Part shown: in pieces, positions 46,621-54,533 of the stretch
Position numbering within the stretch: position 1 is the first letter of the stretch
Layout: the number at the start of each line of letters is the position of its first letter
Origin: Thermoanaerobacterium sp. RBIITD
GTDB taxonomy: Bacteria; Bacillota; Thermoanaerobacteria; Thermoanaerobacterales; Thermoanaerobacteraceae
Assembly (NCBI RefSeq): GCF_900205865.1
Contig: NZ_LT906662.1
Coordinates: 1,116,001 to 1,180,000, forward strand
Reading direction: 5' to 3'
DNA length: 64,000 nucleotides
Position numbers and translations under genes: made by a program
Notes under the pieces: generated by a model
Seen by the model: the letters and a program-made list of their open reading frames with translations, nothing else
What the model was told of the DNA's origin: nothing
Database searches by the model: none

Positions 46621-48117
46621 TTATTTCATGCTGCCTTTTTCCATATATCTAATATGCCATGATAGGGCCTCTTTTAGTATGTGCGGCGTTTGAACACTTC
46701 CAAGTTTACTTATTGCTCCTTCATAATAATCCATAAGTGCATCCTTATAATCTGGATGTACACATTTTTCAATTATTAGCTTTGCTCTCTCTTTTGGGCT
46801 TAATCCTCTTAAATCTGCTAGGCCTTGTTCTGTGACTATTACCATCACATCGTGTTCCGTATGATCTACATGGGATACCATTGGGACTATACAGGAAATA
46901 TTGCCATTCTTCACTTCAGAAGGTGTTGCGAATATAGTTATATATCCATTGCGTGTAAAATCCCCAGAGCCGCCTATGCCATTCATCATCTTTGTTCCCA
47001 TTATATGTGTAGAATTTACGTTGCCGTATATATCAACTTCTATTGCAGTATTTATTGCTATTACACCTAGCCTTCTGGCAATACCTGGATTATTGCTAAT
47101 CTCCTGCGGCCTCAATATTATTTTGCTTTTGTATCTATCAATATTTTTATAAAACCTTTTTAATCCTTCTTCAGATGGTGTAATAGATGTGCCTGACACT
47201 TTGTCCATCTTGCCAGCATCTATCAAATCAAATACAGCATCCTGTATAACCTCTGAATAAAATGAGAGGTTACTAAATGGTGAATCAATAAGTCCATCAA
47301 GAACAGCATTTGCGATACTGCCGACACCTGATTGAAGTGGTAAAAGATTTTTCGGAAGCCTTCCATGCTTTACTTCATTGCTTAAAAAATCTATGAGATA
47401 ACCCGATATTCTTTTGGATGTCTCATCAACAGGGGCAAGATGCCTCACTGTATCTTTAATATCTGTTATGACAACTGCGGCAATCTTATCAGGATTACAT
47501 GGCATATATGTAGTGCCTATTCTACCATCAACATTTATCAATGGTATTGGCTTCCTATTTGGCGGATCCTCAACTTCATATATATCATGCATGCCTTCTA
47601 ACTCTATTGGTTGTGATACATTTAATTCAACAATGACTTTATCAGCTATCCTTACAAATGTAGGAGAATTTCCTACAGATGTCGATGGCACTATCCCACC
47701 ATCTTCATTTATTGCAACGGCCTCGACTATCGCATAATCGATTTTCCCAAGAAAACCACATCTCATTTGCTGTGCCATATGACTCAAATGCATATCATTA
47801 TACTCAACTTCACCGATATTTATTTTATTCCTTATATCTTTATTTGTTTGATATGGAATTCTTTTTTTTATCACACCGGCCCGTGATAATGCGCCATCTA
47901 ATTCATCACCGACAGATGCACCTGTATAAAGTGTTATTTTAAAGTCTTCCTTTTCAGCTCTTTTTGCAAGTGCCAATGGAACAGCCTTGGGATATCCTGA
48001 CGGAGTAAAACCGCTGGTGCCTATGATCATTCCATCTTTAATAAGTTTTGCTGCTTCATCTGCCGTCATAATCTTACTTCTAATTTTATCACATCTAAGC
48101 CTTCCATTATAATCCAT
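46621..48117 (-). CDS. Acetyl-CoA hydrolase/transferase family CoA-transferase (probably succinate-type)
   Basis: 498 residues, ATG after AGGAGG. The family is class I CoA-transferase of the Ach1/Cat1/ScpC group: MIIGTSGFTPSGYPKAVPLAL, PLQSGVGSIANAVLDGL, SFYSEVIQDAVFDLIDAGK (with the expected catalytic Glu) and NGIGGSGDFTRNGY. It is the first gene of the operon with both mutase subunits, MeaB and epimerase. Exchange of CoA between succinate and acetyl- or propionyl-CoA would connect the mutase to central metabolism. The true donor-acceptor pair cannot be read from the sequence. Confidence 0.88.
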   Translation of the reverse strand: MDYNGRLRCDKIRSKIMTADEAAKLIKDGMIIGTSGFTPSGYPKAVPLALAKRAEKEDFKITLYTGASVGDELDGALSRAGVIKKRIPYQTNKDIRNKINIGEVEYNDMHLSHMAQQMRCGFLGKIDYAIVEAVAINEDGGIVPSTSVGNSPTFVRIADKVIVELNVSQPIELEGMHDIYEVEDPPNRKPIPLINVDGRIGTTYMPCNPDKIAAVVITDIKDTVRHLAPVDETSKRISGYLIDFLSNEVKHGRLPKNLLPLQSGVGSIANAVLDGLIDSPFSNLSFYSEVIQDAVFDLIDAGKMDKVSGTSITPSEEGLKRFYKNIDRYKSKIILRPQEISNNPGIARRLGVIAINTAIEVDIYGNVNSTHIMGTKMMNGIGGSGDFTRNGYITIFATPSEVKNGNISCIVPMVSHVDHTEHDVMVIVTEQGLADLRGLSPKERAKLIIEKCVHPDYKDALMDYYEGAISKLGSVQTPHILKEALSWHIRYMEKGSMK

Positions 48118-48277
48118 TACAATTCCTCCTATTTTAGTTACTAAAAAAATAAATGCGGCTTAAAGATTGGATATACATCGCCACTTTAAGCCGCACATTA
48201 TCTCTTTATGTAGCAAAAGGCCATTTTGCCACAGTAGATAAATAAGGCTTACATTATATTTATTGTTTTATCAGTTC
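48118..48277 (-). promoter_or_regulatory. Structured leader with attenuator-like terminator before the methylmalonyl-CoA operon
   Basis: If transcription starts at the promoter at 48284-48312, the mRNA has a leader of about 160 bases. It contains a hairpin (about 48210-48232, GCAAAA/TTTTGC core) and then a 12-bp perfect stem TGCGGCTTAAAG/CTTTAAGCCGCA (48154-48195) followed by TTTATTTTTTTAG, an intrinsic terminator ending 20 bases before the ribosome binding site. TAAGCC near the 5' end (complement of 48246-48251) can pair with GGCTTA of the terminator's 5' arm, giving a possible antiterminator. It is not a cobalamin riboswitch that I recognise. Confidence 0.5.
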
Positions 48278-48283
48278 TTTTAT

Positions 48284-48312
48284 ATTATATACTTTTATGT
48301 TTTATTAATCAA
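48284..48312 (-). promoter_or_regulatory. Sigma-A promoter of the methylmalonyl-CoA operon
   Basis: Minus strand TTGATT (48307-48312), 17-base spacer, TATAAT (48284-48289), 24 bases after the stop of the preceding gene. Confidence 0.65.
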
Positions 48313-48335
48313 AATTTATTGCATTTATTTTAATT

Positions 48336-50036
48336 TCATTCATTTGACACGACATAACCCAACATTTTTTCCCCATCGAGATATGCATCAAAATGGCCTT
48401 CAAATATCTTAACGCCTGTATCAATGAAAACACCCTTGCGGAACCATTCATAATTAAATACATTATTTTCATACCCATCAAAAACTGGCAAATACAATAT
48501 ATGCTCCGCATCAAGGTCAGCAAAGAAATGGGTGCCATATGAAAGCTCAGGTGTATAATTGTCTTGGCTTATACCAATTTCAACAATCATTGCAGCATTT
48601 GATATATCATTGTATATTACGGGAACACCGAGAATTGGATTTGATGAACCCCATCTACCAGGACCTATAAGTATATATTTGTCACCGATCGTCTTATTTA
48701 ACCGTCCTACAATCCTTGCGATTGCAAACTTATCTCGTTGTCTACTGTAGATATATGGATCAACGTAAAGGATATAAGGTATATTCTTTAATACTCCATT
48801 TGTCAGCATCCTGTCACCTTTTAGCAAGATACAGTTTTTTTCAATATTTTTAGGTATATGGACCTTTCTAAAAACTTCATATGAGCTTAGAGGCCTTACC
48901 TGAAGCAGATAAAATTCTTGATTTTTAGGACTATATGTGAACTCTATATCAACACTTAAGCCCATCTCTTTTTCAAATACATTAAAAAGCTTTTCTATAA
49001 TATTGAAGAAATTTCTATTTTTCCTAGCGAAATTTTTAAATGTAAATATATATTTGCTGTTCTTTTCATTAGTATCAATCGTTAAAACGTCTTTAATAGC
49101 CCTATCATCTTGTAAATACTTCTCAACAATCTCATTAATCCATGTATGGTATTTCAAAAATTGCGGCACGTCATTTATGTTATATGATTCAACATCACCT
49201 GTCACAAGATTTAAAACATCAAATGACTCCTGTGAATTCTTCTCTATCTCCTCAGGATTATTTCCTTCAGGGCGAAGCTTGAGATTTGTAAGGGAAAATA
49301 TCCTTGCATATCCTCTGCCAGTACATTTAGTGCCAAGGCCAAAAACTACCCTTATGACACCATCATCTACTTTTATCCTATCTGTCCACCGTCTGTAATT
49401 TTTCGAAAACCCTACACCGGATATTTCAGGATAGAAATATATACCCCTTTGCTCGCCGATAAGTCTTTGTATTATAACCCCCATTTGCTCTTTCTCATCA
49501 TTTGCGTGTTTTTTCCTGTATTCTAAAGCATCTGGGCCAAAAACGCTTAAATAGACTTCTTTAATCGCTCTTTCAAGCTCTATAAGCCTTTCTCTTTTTG
49601 AGCCTTTATTCGCTATAAATGTCGTATGGTATTTACCTGCAAAGGAGTATTTTATATTATCCTCTAAATATGATGAAGACCGAATAGCTAATGGATATTC
49701 CATTTTGTCAAGTATTTTCATAAATGTGGCCTTTATATCATCAGGAAACTCTGCTTCCCTAAACATCAATGAGATCTCATCATATGATAAATTCTCATCT
49801 ATCATATCAAAATTATTATATCTTATAAATGAATCATAATATTCCGTTGAAATAAAAATGCTTTCTGGTATCTTTACAAAACCATTAAAAATGTCTTTAT
49901 ATTTTTCAAGCACATCTTCTGCAAATGACAATCCTGTCGCTTTACCACCTATGAATCCACTACCGAGTACTCTTTCTTTATTATTTTTATTTTTTTTAGG
50001 GTCATATAATTGATATTTTATTATATCTGACATCAT
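48336..50036 (-). CDS. PEP/pyruvate-binding (PPDK N-terminal, ATP-grasp) domain protein
   Basis: 566 residues. The N-terminal half resembles the ATP-grasp domain of pyruvate phosphate dikinase and PEP synthase: GSGFIGGKATGLSFAED, PLAIRSSSYLEDN, FAGKYHTTF, and later SVDIEFTYSPKNQEFYLLQVRPL. After it comes a region of about 170 residues (from about 400) with GDKYILIGPGRWGSSNPILGV that I do not recognise. The phospho-His swivel domain and the PEP-binding barrel are missing, so it cannot catalyse the full dikinase reaction alone. It may transfer phosphate to another target. A clear promoter lies upstream. Confidence 0.8.
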   Translation of the reverse strand: MMSDIIKYQLYDPKKNKNNKERVLGSGFIGGKATGLSFAEDVLEKYKDIFNGFVKIPESIFISTEYYDSFIRYNNFDMIDENLSYDEISLMFREAEFPDDIKATFMKILDKMEYPLAIRSSSYLEDNIKYSFAGKYHTTFIANKGSKRERLIELERAIKEVYLSVFGPDALEYRKKHANDEKEQMGVIIQRLIGEQRGIYFYPEISGVGFSKNYRRWTDRIKVDDGVIRVVFGLGTKCTGRGYARIFSLTNLKLRPEGNNPEEIEKNSQESFDVLNLVTGDVESYNINDVPQFLKYHTWINEIVEKYLQDDRAIKDVLTIDTNEKNSKYIFTFKNFARKNRNFFNIIEKLFNVFEKEMGLSVDIEFTYSPKNQEFYLLQVRPLSSYEVFRKVHIPKNIEKNCILLKGDRMLTNGVLKNIPYILYVDPYIYSRQRDKFAIARIVGRLNKTIGDKYILIGPGRWGSSNPILGVPVIYNDISNAAMIVEIGISQDNYTPELSYGTHFFADLDAEHILYLPVFDGYENNVFNYEWFRKGVFIDTGVKIFEGHFDAYLDGEKMLGYVVSNE

Positions 50037-50060
50037 ACCACCGCCTTTACTTCACCAAAA

Positions 50061-50089
50061 ATTATAGCATTTAATAATTTTATTAACAA
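50061..50089 (-). promoter_or_regulatory. Sigma-A promoter of the PPDK-like gene
   Basis: Minus strand TTGTTA (50084-50089), 17-base spacer, TATAAT (50061-50066), about 25 bases before the start codon. Confidence 0.65.
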
Positions 50090-50110
50090 GATAATCCGGC
50101 AGCATAATTA

Positions 50111-50135
50111 AAAGGACATCGTCAAATGTCCCTTT
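50111..50135 (-). terminator. Terminator of pepV
   Basis: AAAGG-ACAT/ATGT-CCCTTT stem with a 6-base loop, then TTTTAATT on the minus strand, about 135 bases after the pepV stop. Confidence 0.6.
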
Positions 50136-50269
50136 AAAATCTTATATTCTTTCTAATAATTCATATGGGCCAGTGTTAAATTTTTCGAAAATTACATTTT
50201 ACACTTATAGTAGAAATTTAAACTGCACACAGAATAACACATAAAAAATAGATCTTATCGCTCCCTTAA

Positions 50270-51670
50270 TTATATCTTATTTGCTAATTCATATATAGCA
50301 TGGGCATAAATCTTTGCATTAAGAATTAAGTCATCTATCTCAATGTACTCATTCGCTTGGTGGTCAAGGTCCGGCTTTCCTGGAAAAATTGGTCCAAACG
50401 CGACCATGTTCTTCATTTCCTTTGCATATGTACCACCGCCAATTGCAAGTAGCTCCGCCTTTTGCCCCGTCATTTCCTCATATACCTTTGATAATGTTTC
50501 TATCAGTGGATGATCAGGTGGAAAATAAAGCGGCGGCTGATGCCTCATATTTTCTACTCTTATGCCATGCTTTTTAATCTTTTCATTAAACGGATTCATA
50601 AAATCCTCATATTTAAATGTTACAGGATACCTTATATTTAATCCCATCGAGCCCATTTCCTCATTCATATCGATTGTACCAACATTAAATGAAAGGTCAC
50701 CTGTATCATCTTTTAGATATACTCCAAAAGTCTTTCCGTTTGTCTCTAAGCCTACATTTTGTGCAAAAAAGTCTATATATTCTTTTACATCGTCATCTGC
50801 AGTATAAATAACATTTAAGAATAGCAAAAGCTGCATTATAGCGTTTTTGCCGAGGTGCGGAAGACTTCCATGTGCTGATATACCTATGGACTTAATTACA
50901 AGCATATCCTGCTTTTCTTCACATTTTAAATCAAACCCCGTTACATCACGAAATCTTTTAACTTCATCAATCATACTTTTCTTTTTGTTTTCATCATTTA
51001 TGACAAGGCCGCATTCGCAGTAATCAGGCACCATATTTGGCCTATTTCCACCCCTTATGTATTTTATCGCGATGTCACCTGATTTTACCTTAAAATCTTT
51101 TACAACATTAAATATCGTAATACCCTTCTCAGCATATATTATTGGATAATTAGCATCTGGCGTAAATCCTATTGTAGGCGCTTCTTCATGTTTTAAATAA
51201 TACTCAATTTCATTTGAACCGGTCTCTTCATTCGTTCCGAATAAAATTCTAACACGCCTATTTAGTTTCAGCCCCGCATCTTTAATTGCTTTTAAACCAT
51301 ACAATGCTGCAATGATCGGTCCTTTATCATCTGTTGTTCCTCTCCCGTATATCTTCCCATCATGTATTTCCGCATCATATGGAGGGTACTTCCAACCATC
51401 ACCTTCTGGCACAACATCGAGATGTCCCAATACGCCAACTAGTTCATCGCCTTCACCATATTCAGCATAGCCGACATAGCCGTCAACGTTTTTTGTTTTA
51501 AAGCCAAGCCTTTCTGCAATCTTAAGTGCCGTCTCAAGTGCTCTTCCTGGACCTTCTCCATAAGGCATTCCCGGTTTTGGATCTCCCTGCGTGCTTTTAA
51601 TCCTTACTACTTCTCTTACAGATTCTACCAAATCGTCTTTTAATCTTTCGACATGCTGGTCTAATTTCAT
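50270..51670 (-). CDS. pepV: M20-family dipeptidase PepV
   Basis: 466 residues, the length of PepV rather than of shorter M20 peptidases. Zinc ligands and catalytic residues are seen in GHLDVVPEGDGW (His and Asp), GRGTTDDKGP (bridging Asp), GTNEETGSNE (catalytic Glu pair) and near the end HQANEYIEIDD (His). An inserted lid domain with SIGISAHGSLPHLGKNA is intact. It hydrolyses dipeptides in the cytoplasm to supply amino acids. It has its own promoter and terminator. Confidence 0.92.
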   Translation of the reverse strand: MKLDQHVERLKDDLVESVREVVRIKSTQGDPKPGMPYGEGPGRALETALKIAERLGFKTKNVDGYVGYAEYGEGDELVGVLGHLDVVPEGDGWKYPPYDAEIHDGKIYGRGTTDDKGPIIAALYGLKAIKDAGLKLNRRVRILFGTNEETGSNEIEYYLKHEEAPTIGFTPDANYPIIYAEKGITIFNVVKDFKVKSGDIAIKYIRGGNRPNMVPDYCECGLVINDENKKKSMIDEVKRFRDVTGFDLKCEEKQDMLVIKSIGISAHGSLPHLGKNAIMQLLLFLNVIYTADDDVKEYIDFFAQNVGLETNGKTFGVYLKDDTGDLSFNVGTIDMNEEMGSMGLNIRYPVTFKYEDFMNPFNEKIKKHGIRVENMRHQPPLYFPPDHPLIETLSKVYEEMTGQKAELLAIGGGTYAKEMKNMVAFGPIFPGKPDLDHQANEYIEIDDLILNAKIYAHAIYELANKI

Positions 51671-51711
51671 AAAAAAGCCTCCTATACCTTTTAATATAAT
51701 TCTTATTAATA

Positions 51712-51741
51712 ATTATAATCTCTTTTAACAACGACTTGCAA
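51712..51741 (-). promoter_or_regulatory. Sigma-A promoter of pepV
   Basis: Minus strand TTGCAA (51736-51741), 18-base spacer, TATAAT (51712-51717), about 42 bases before the start codon. Confidence 0.6.
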
Positions 51742-51874
51742 GAAGTTACCATCTATAAAGATTTAGATTAAGTATGTTTACTTTGTATCTATGTATATTT
51801 TTTAAGTTGTAATGATATGTCTTTTATATCTTGACATGTTTTTTATATTGTGCATATTTTGTAGATATAAAAAC

Positions 51875-51902
51875 ATAAGGTGCACCTTGAAGCACACCTT
51901 AT
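51875..51902 (-). terminator. Terminator of murA
   Basis: ATAAGGTG/CACCTTAT stem extended by GC pairs, followed on the minus strand by GTTTTTATATC; it overlaps the murA stop codon. Confidence 0.75.
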
Positions 51903-53146
51903 TCTTCTCTATATATGATTGCACCTAATTTACTCAATCTATCTTCGATCTTTACATATCCTCTATCAATATGGTGAACATCGTTTATAACTGTCTTGCC
52001 GTCAGCTACAAGACCAGCTAAAACCAATGCTGCGCCAGCTCTCAAGTCTGTCGCTTTAACCTCTGCACCCGATAAATGATCAATGCCTGTTACTACTGCG
52101 CTTCTTCCTTCTATTTTAATATTCGCTCCCATTCTCTTCAATTCATCGACGTGCATAAATCGATTTTCAAAAACAGTTTCTATAATTACGCTAGTTCCTT
52201 TTGCACATGACATCATAGCCATCATTTGTGCCTGCATATCTGTTGGAAAACCTGGATATGGCAATGTCTTTATGTCAACCGCCTTATAATTCTTTTTGCC
52301 TTTTACCCTTATTCCATTGGCTTCTTCTGTTATAACAACACCACACTCTGTGAGTTTTGCTATAACAGGCTTAATATGATCGATTATTACATTTTCTATA
52401 AGTACATTTCCACCTGTCATTGCAGCAGCTACCATATACGTCCCTGCTTCTATTCTATCCGGTATTACTGTATGTTCTGTGCCTTTTAGTTCTTTTACAC
52501 CTTCGATTCTTATGGTATCTGTTCCAGCACCTTTAATGTTGGCACCCATTTTATTCAGGAAATTCGCAAGGTCTACGATCTCCGGTTCTTCAGCTGCGTT
52601 TTCTATTGCCGTCACGCCATCGGCAAATACCGCAGCCATCATGATATTTTCCGTCGCACCAACGCTTGGAAAGTCTAGATAAACTTTTTTCCCAATAAGC
52701 TTTTTTGCTGTCGCTTCAACATATCCGTGACCAATATTAATATTTGCTCCAAGTGTTTGAAATCCCTTTAAATGTAAGTCTATAGGCCTTGTACCTATTG
52801 CACATCCACCCGGCATCGATATCCTTGCATGACCAAGTTTAGCAAGAATCGGCCCCATAACAAGAAATGATGCCCTCATCTTTTTCACAAGGTCATATGG
52901 TGCCTCAACATCTTTGATATCAACCATTATCCTTAGTTTTCCGTCTTTTAGAGTACATTCTGCACCAAGGTATTTTATAAGTTCTATAATAACATTGACA
53001 TCCTCCAATTCTGGAATATCATCAATAAATACCTCACCCGATGATAACAATGATGCAGCAATTATAGGTAATACTGAATTTTTTGCCCCGCTGATTTTAA
53101 CTGTCCCTTTTAAAGCTGGGCTTTTCTCAACGATTATCTTCGTGAT
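51899..53146 (-). CDS. murA: UDP-N-acetylglucosamine 1-carboxyvinyltransferase MurA, with non-canonical start
   Basis: MurA commits UDP-GlcNAc to peptidoglycan synthesis using PEP. Catalytic Cys is in [15 protein letters not shown]. Homology clearly begins at [14 protein letters not shown], followed by [14 protein letters not shown] with the essential Lys-Asn pair. The first ATG/GTG/TTG in this frame is a TTG at 53050, which would remove those residues. The frame is open only back to a TAA at 53158-53156 and holds no standard start, so I place the start at ATC 53146, where related proteins begin; this gives 415 residues, the normal length. AAGAAGGTGG lies just before it. ATA at 53137 and a base error are alternatives. 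It follows ywmB by 14 bases. Confidence 0.75.
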   Translation of the reverse strand: MTKIIVEKSPALKGTVKISGAKNSVLPIIAASLLSSGEVFIDDIPELEDVNVIIELIKYLGAECTLKDGKLRIMVDIKDVEAPYDLVKKMRASFLVMGPILAKLGHARISMPGGCAIGTRPIDLHLKGFQTLGANINIGHGYVEATAKKLIGKKVYLDFPSVGATENIMMAAVFADGVTAIENAAEEPEIVDLANFLNKMGANIKGAGTDTIRIEGVKELKGTEHTVIPDRIEAGTYMVAAAMTGGNVLIENVIIDHIKPVIAKLTECGVVITEEANGIRVKGKKNYKAVDIKTLPYPGFPTDMQAQMMAMMSCAKGTSVIIETVFENRFMHVDELKRMGANIKIEGRSAVVTGIDHLSGAEVKATDLRAGAALVLAGLVADGKTVINDVHHIDRGYVKIEDRLSKLGAIIYREE

Positions 53147-53160
53147 ACCACCTTCTTAAG

Positions 53161-53913
53161 TTAATATTCTATTGCTATAATAGGTGTTGCAACCCAGATA
53201 TATGTTTTATTGTCATACTTGCTGTATCTTAATGATATGTTCAAATTTATTTTTTCACTTCCTAACTCAATATATTCCTTAATTTTATTTGTGTGAGCAG
53301 AAATGCTAAATAAATTCTCATCATTCAAACCTTCTACTTTTGCCGCATCCATATTCCCCATTACTTCTTTTACTATACTACTAATTCTGTCCTTATTCAA
53401 CTGTCCCGGGAATGTTCCAACATAACATGTTGCAATTTTAGGTTCTAAACTTAAACTTGAATACGCTTTATTTATCTTCGACAACTCGTCTGCAACATTC
53501 ATATTATTGTGTAACAGATATTCATCGATTAATATATATGTTTCACTTGAAGCATCGTTTTTAATACTTTGAATTATAATTGATACCTTTTTGTTTCCTG
53601 CATCATATTCTGAATCATATTGCCTAAAATTTTCCTGGTTAAGCTTTGACACTTTTACCTTTTTATCATCAATTCCCATTGATTTAATAATCTTTGCCGA
53701 AGTATTAGCCATTTCATTCATCATAGTAAATTTTGTGCTTGATTTTGCCCAAGCATTTATATTTGAATATTCATAATGTGCGCCGGTTTCTGTAAAGCTA
53801 TTTTGAAGAAGCAAAATATCATCATTTTTTGCTGAAAATGCATTCATCTGAGAATTTAATAAAGCGAATACAACTATAATAGTAATGATGACTAATGATA
53901 GTTTTTTAAACAT
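53161..53913 (-). CDS. ywmB: YwmB-family secreted protein
   Basis: 250 residues with an N-terminal signal or anchor helix (1-25, [18 protein letters not shown]). The remainder matches the YwmB family in position and in general pattern (a TATA-binding-protein-like fold is the family annotation; the function is unknown). It lies directly before murA, as in Bacillus, where murA and spoIID follow. Here spoIID is about 20 kb away. The leader RNA of this gene contains a large hairpin with a C-rich loop. Confidence 0.75.
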   Translation of the reverse strand: MFKKLSLVIITIIVVFALLNSQMNAFSAKNDDILLLQNSFTETGAHYEYSNINAWAKSSTKFTMMNEMANTSAKIIKSMGIDDKKVKVSKLNQENFRQYDSEYDAGNKKVSIIIQSIKNDASSETYILIDEYLLHNNMNVADELSKINKAYSSLSLEPKIATCYVGTFPGQLNKDRISSIVKEVMGNMDAAKVEGLNDENLFSISAHTNKIKEYIELGSEKINLNISLRYSKYDNKTYIWVATPIIAIEY

Positions 53914-53944
53914 TCATATTCCTCCATTGTTTGTTTAATAAAAA

Positions 53945-54006
53945 GGGGGCAGTAAAACTACGGTAAATTCACAAGGGGGATAATAAATTCACCGTATCTT
54001 CCGCCC
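53945..54006 (-). ncRNA. Leader hairpin or short RNA with C-rich loop upstream of ywmB
   Basis: On the minus strand, a TATAAT box (54012-54017) places the RNA 5' end at the start of a long imperfect stem: GGGCGG pairs with CTGCCC, and ACGGTGAATT with AATTTACCGT (one G-U pair). The apical loop contains CCCCC. The stem is followed by CCTTTTTATT, as in an intrinsic terminator, 32 bases before the ywmB start. It can act as an attenuator, as a terminated short RNA, or as the 3' end of a read-through transcript. Confidence 0.45.
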
Positions 54007-54452
54007 GACCTATTATAATTATTAGCAATATCCAATTATTTTATTCACAACATTAATAAAAAAGTAAATAAATAAAAATAAATTACTGTAATCCTGCTTA
54101 CTCTGAAAATGTTCTGCAGCTCTGCTTCTGAGAGAATTATCTCAACTGGTTTGTTTTCCCATTTTCAATTTTCTTTTTAATTTGAAAGTATAATGTACAC
54201 ATCTGTCAAAGTCTCAAATACATCCATAAAATCGCCTCACAAATAAATTACTAAAAATGACATAAGAAATACTGTTACACTGTATTTGACATAAATTACA
54301 ATGTTCCTTCTTTAAAAATATATCTTTTTATAACTATAATTGATAAAAAAAACTCTATTTAAATCGTTTATAGATTTGATTTCAAAAATATCATCATCAA
54401 TCATTTAATTTGGGCCAATATTAGTTTAAAATGATTTAGCTTAACGTCCACA

Positions 54453-54473
54453 GGATAAATACCAATGCTCACA
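54453..54473 (+). repeat. Copy 2 of a 21-base intergenic motif
   Basis: GGATAAATACCA-AT-GCTCACA; 19 of 21 bases match the copy at 44386-44406, same orientation, again non-coding. Its meaning is unknown. Confidence 0.35.
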
Positions 54474-54510
54474 AGTAATTATTATCTCGGTTTAGTTTAT
54501 GCAAAATTAA

Positions 54511-54533
54511 AAAGGCGGGTTTTATTCCCCACC
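54511..54533 (-). terminator. Terminator of wecB
   Basis: GGTGGG/CCCGCC stem with an 8-base loop, then TTTTTAATTTTG on the minus strand. The stem begins inside the last codons of wecB. Confidence 0.8.

Larger units (their letters stand above)
53914..54521. other. 608-base intergenic region between wecB and ywmB
   Basis: Holds the ywmB leader hairpin (53945-54006), a TATAAT box (54012-54017, minus strand), the second copy of a 21-base motif (54453-54473) and the wecB terminator (54511-54533). A short minus-strand frame at 54045-54161 has amino-acid composition like coding sequence but no start codon. The stretch 54180-54440 is AT-rich and shows nothing I can name. Confidence 0.6.

Noticed and set aside
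48118-48335. Cobalamin riboswitch expected before a B12-dependent mutase operon
   Set aside because: I could not find the B12-box or the conserved core. The structured leader is reported as of unknown type instead.
54045-54161. Minus-strand frame reading WENKPVEIILSEAELQNIF
   Set aside because: The composition is gene-like, but no start codon or ribosome binding site exists in frame and no family is recognised. It may be a gene remnant.
54184-54238. Minus-strand 16-codon frame with a weak ribosome binding site (MDVFETLTDVYIILSN)
   Set aside because: Too short to support, with no downstream gene in a position for leader-peptide control.
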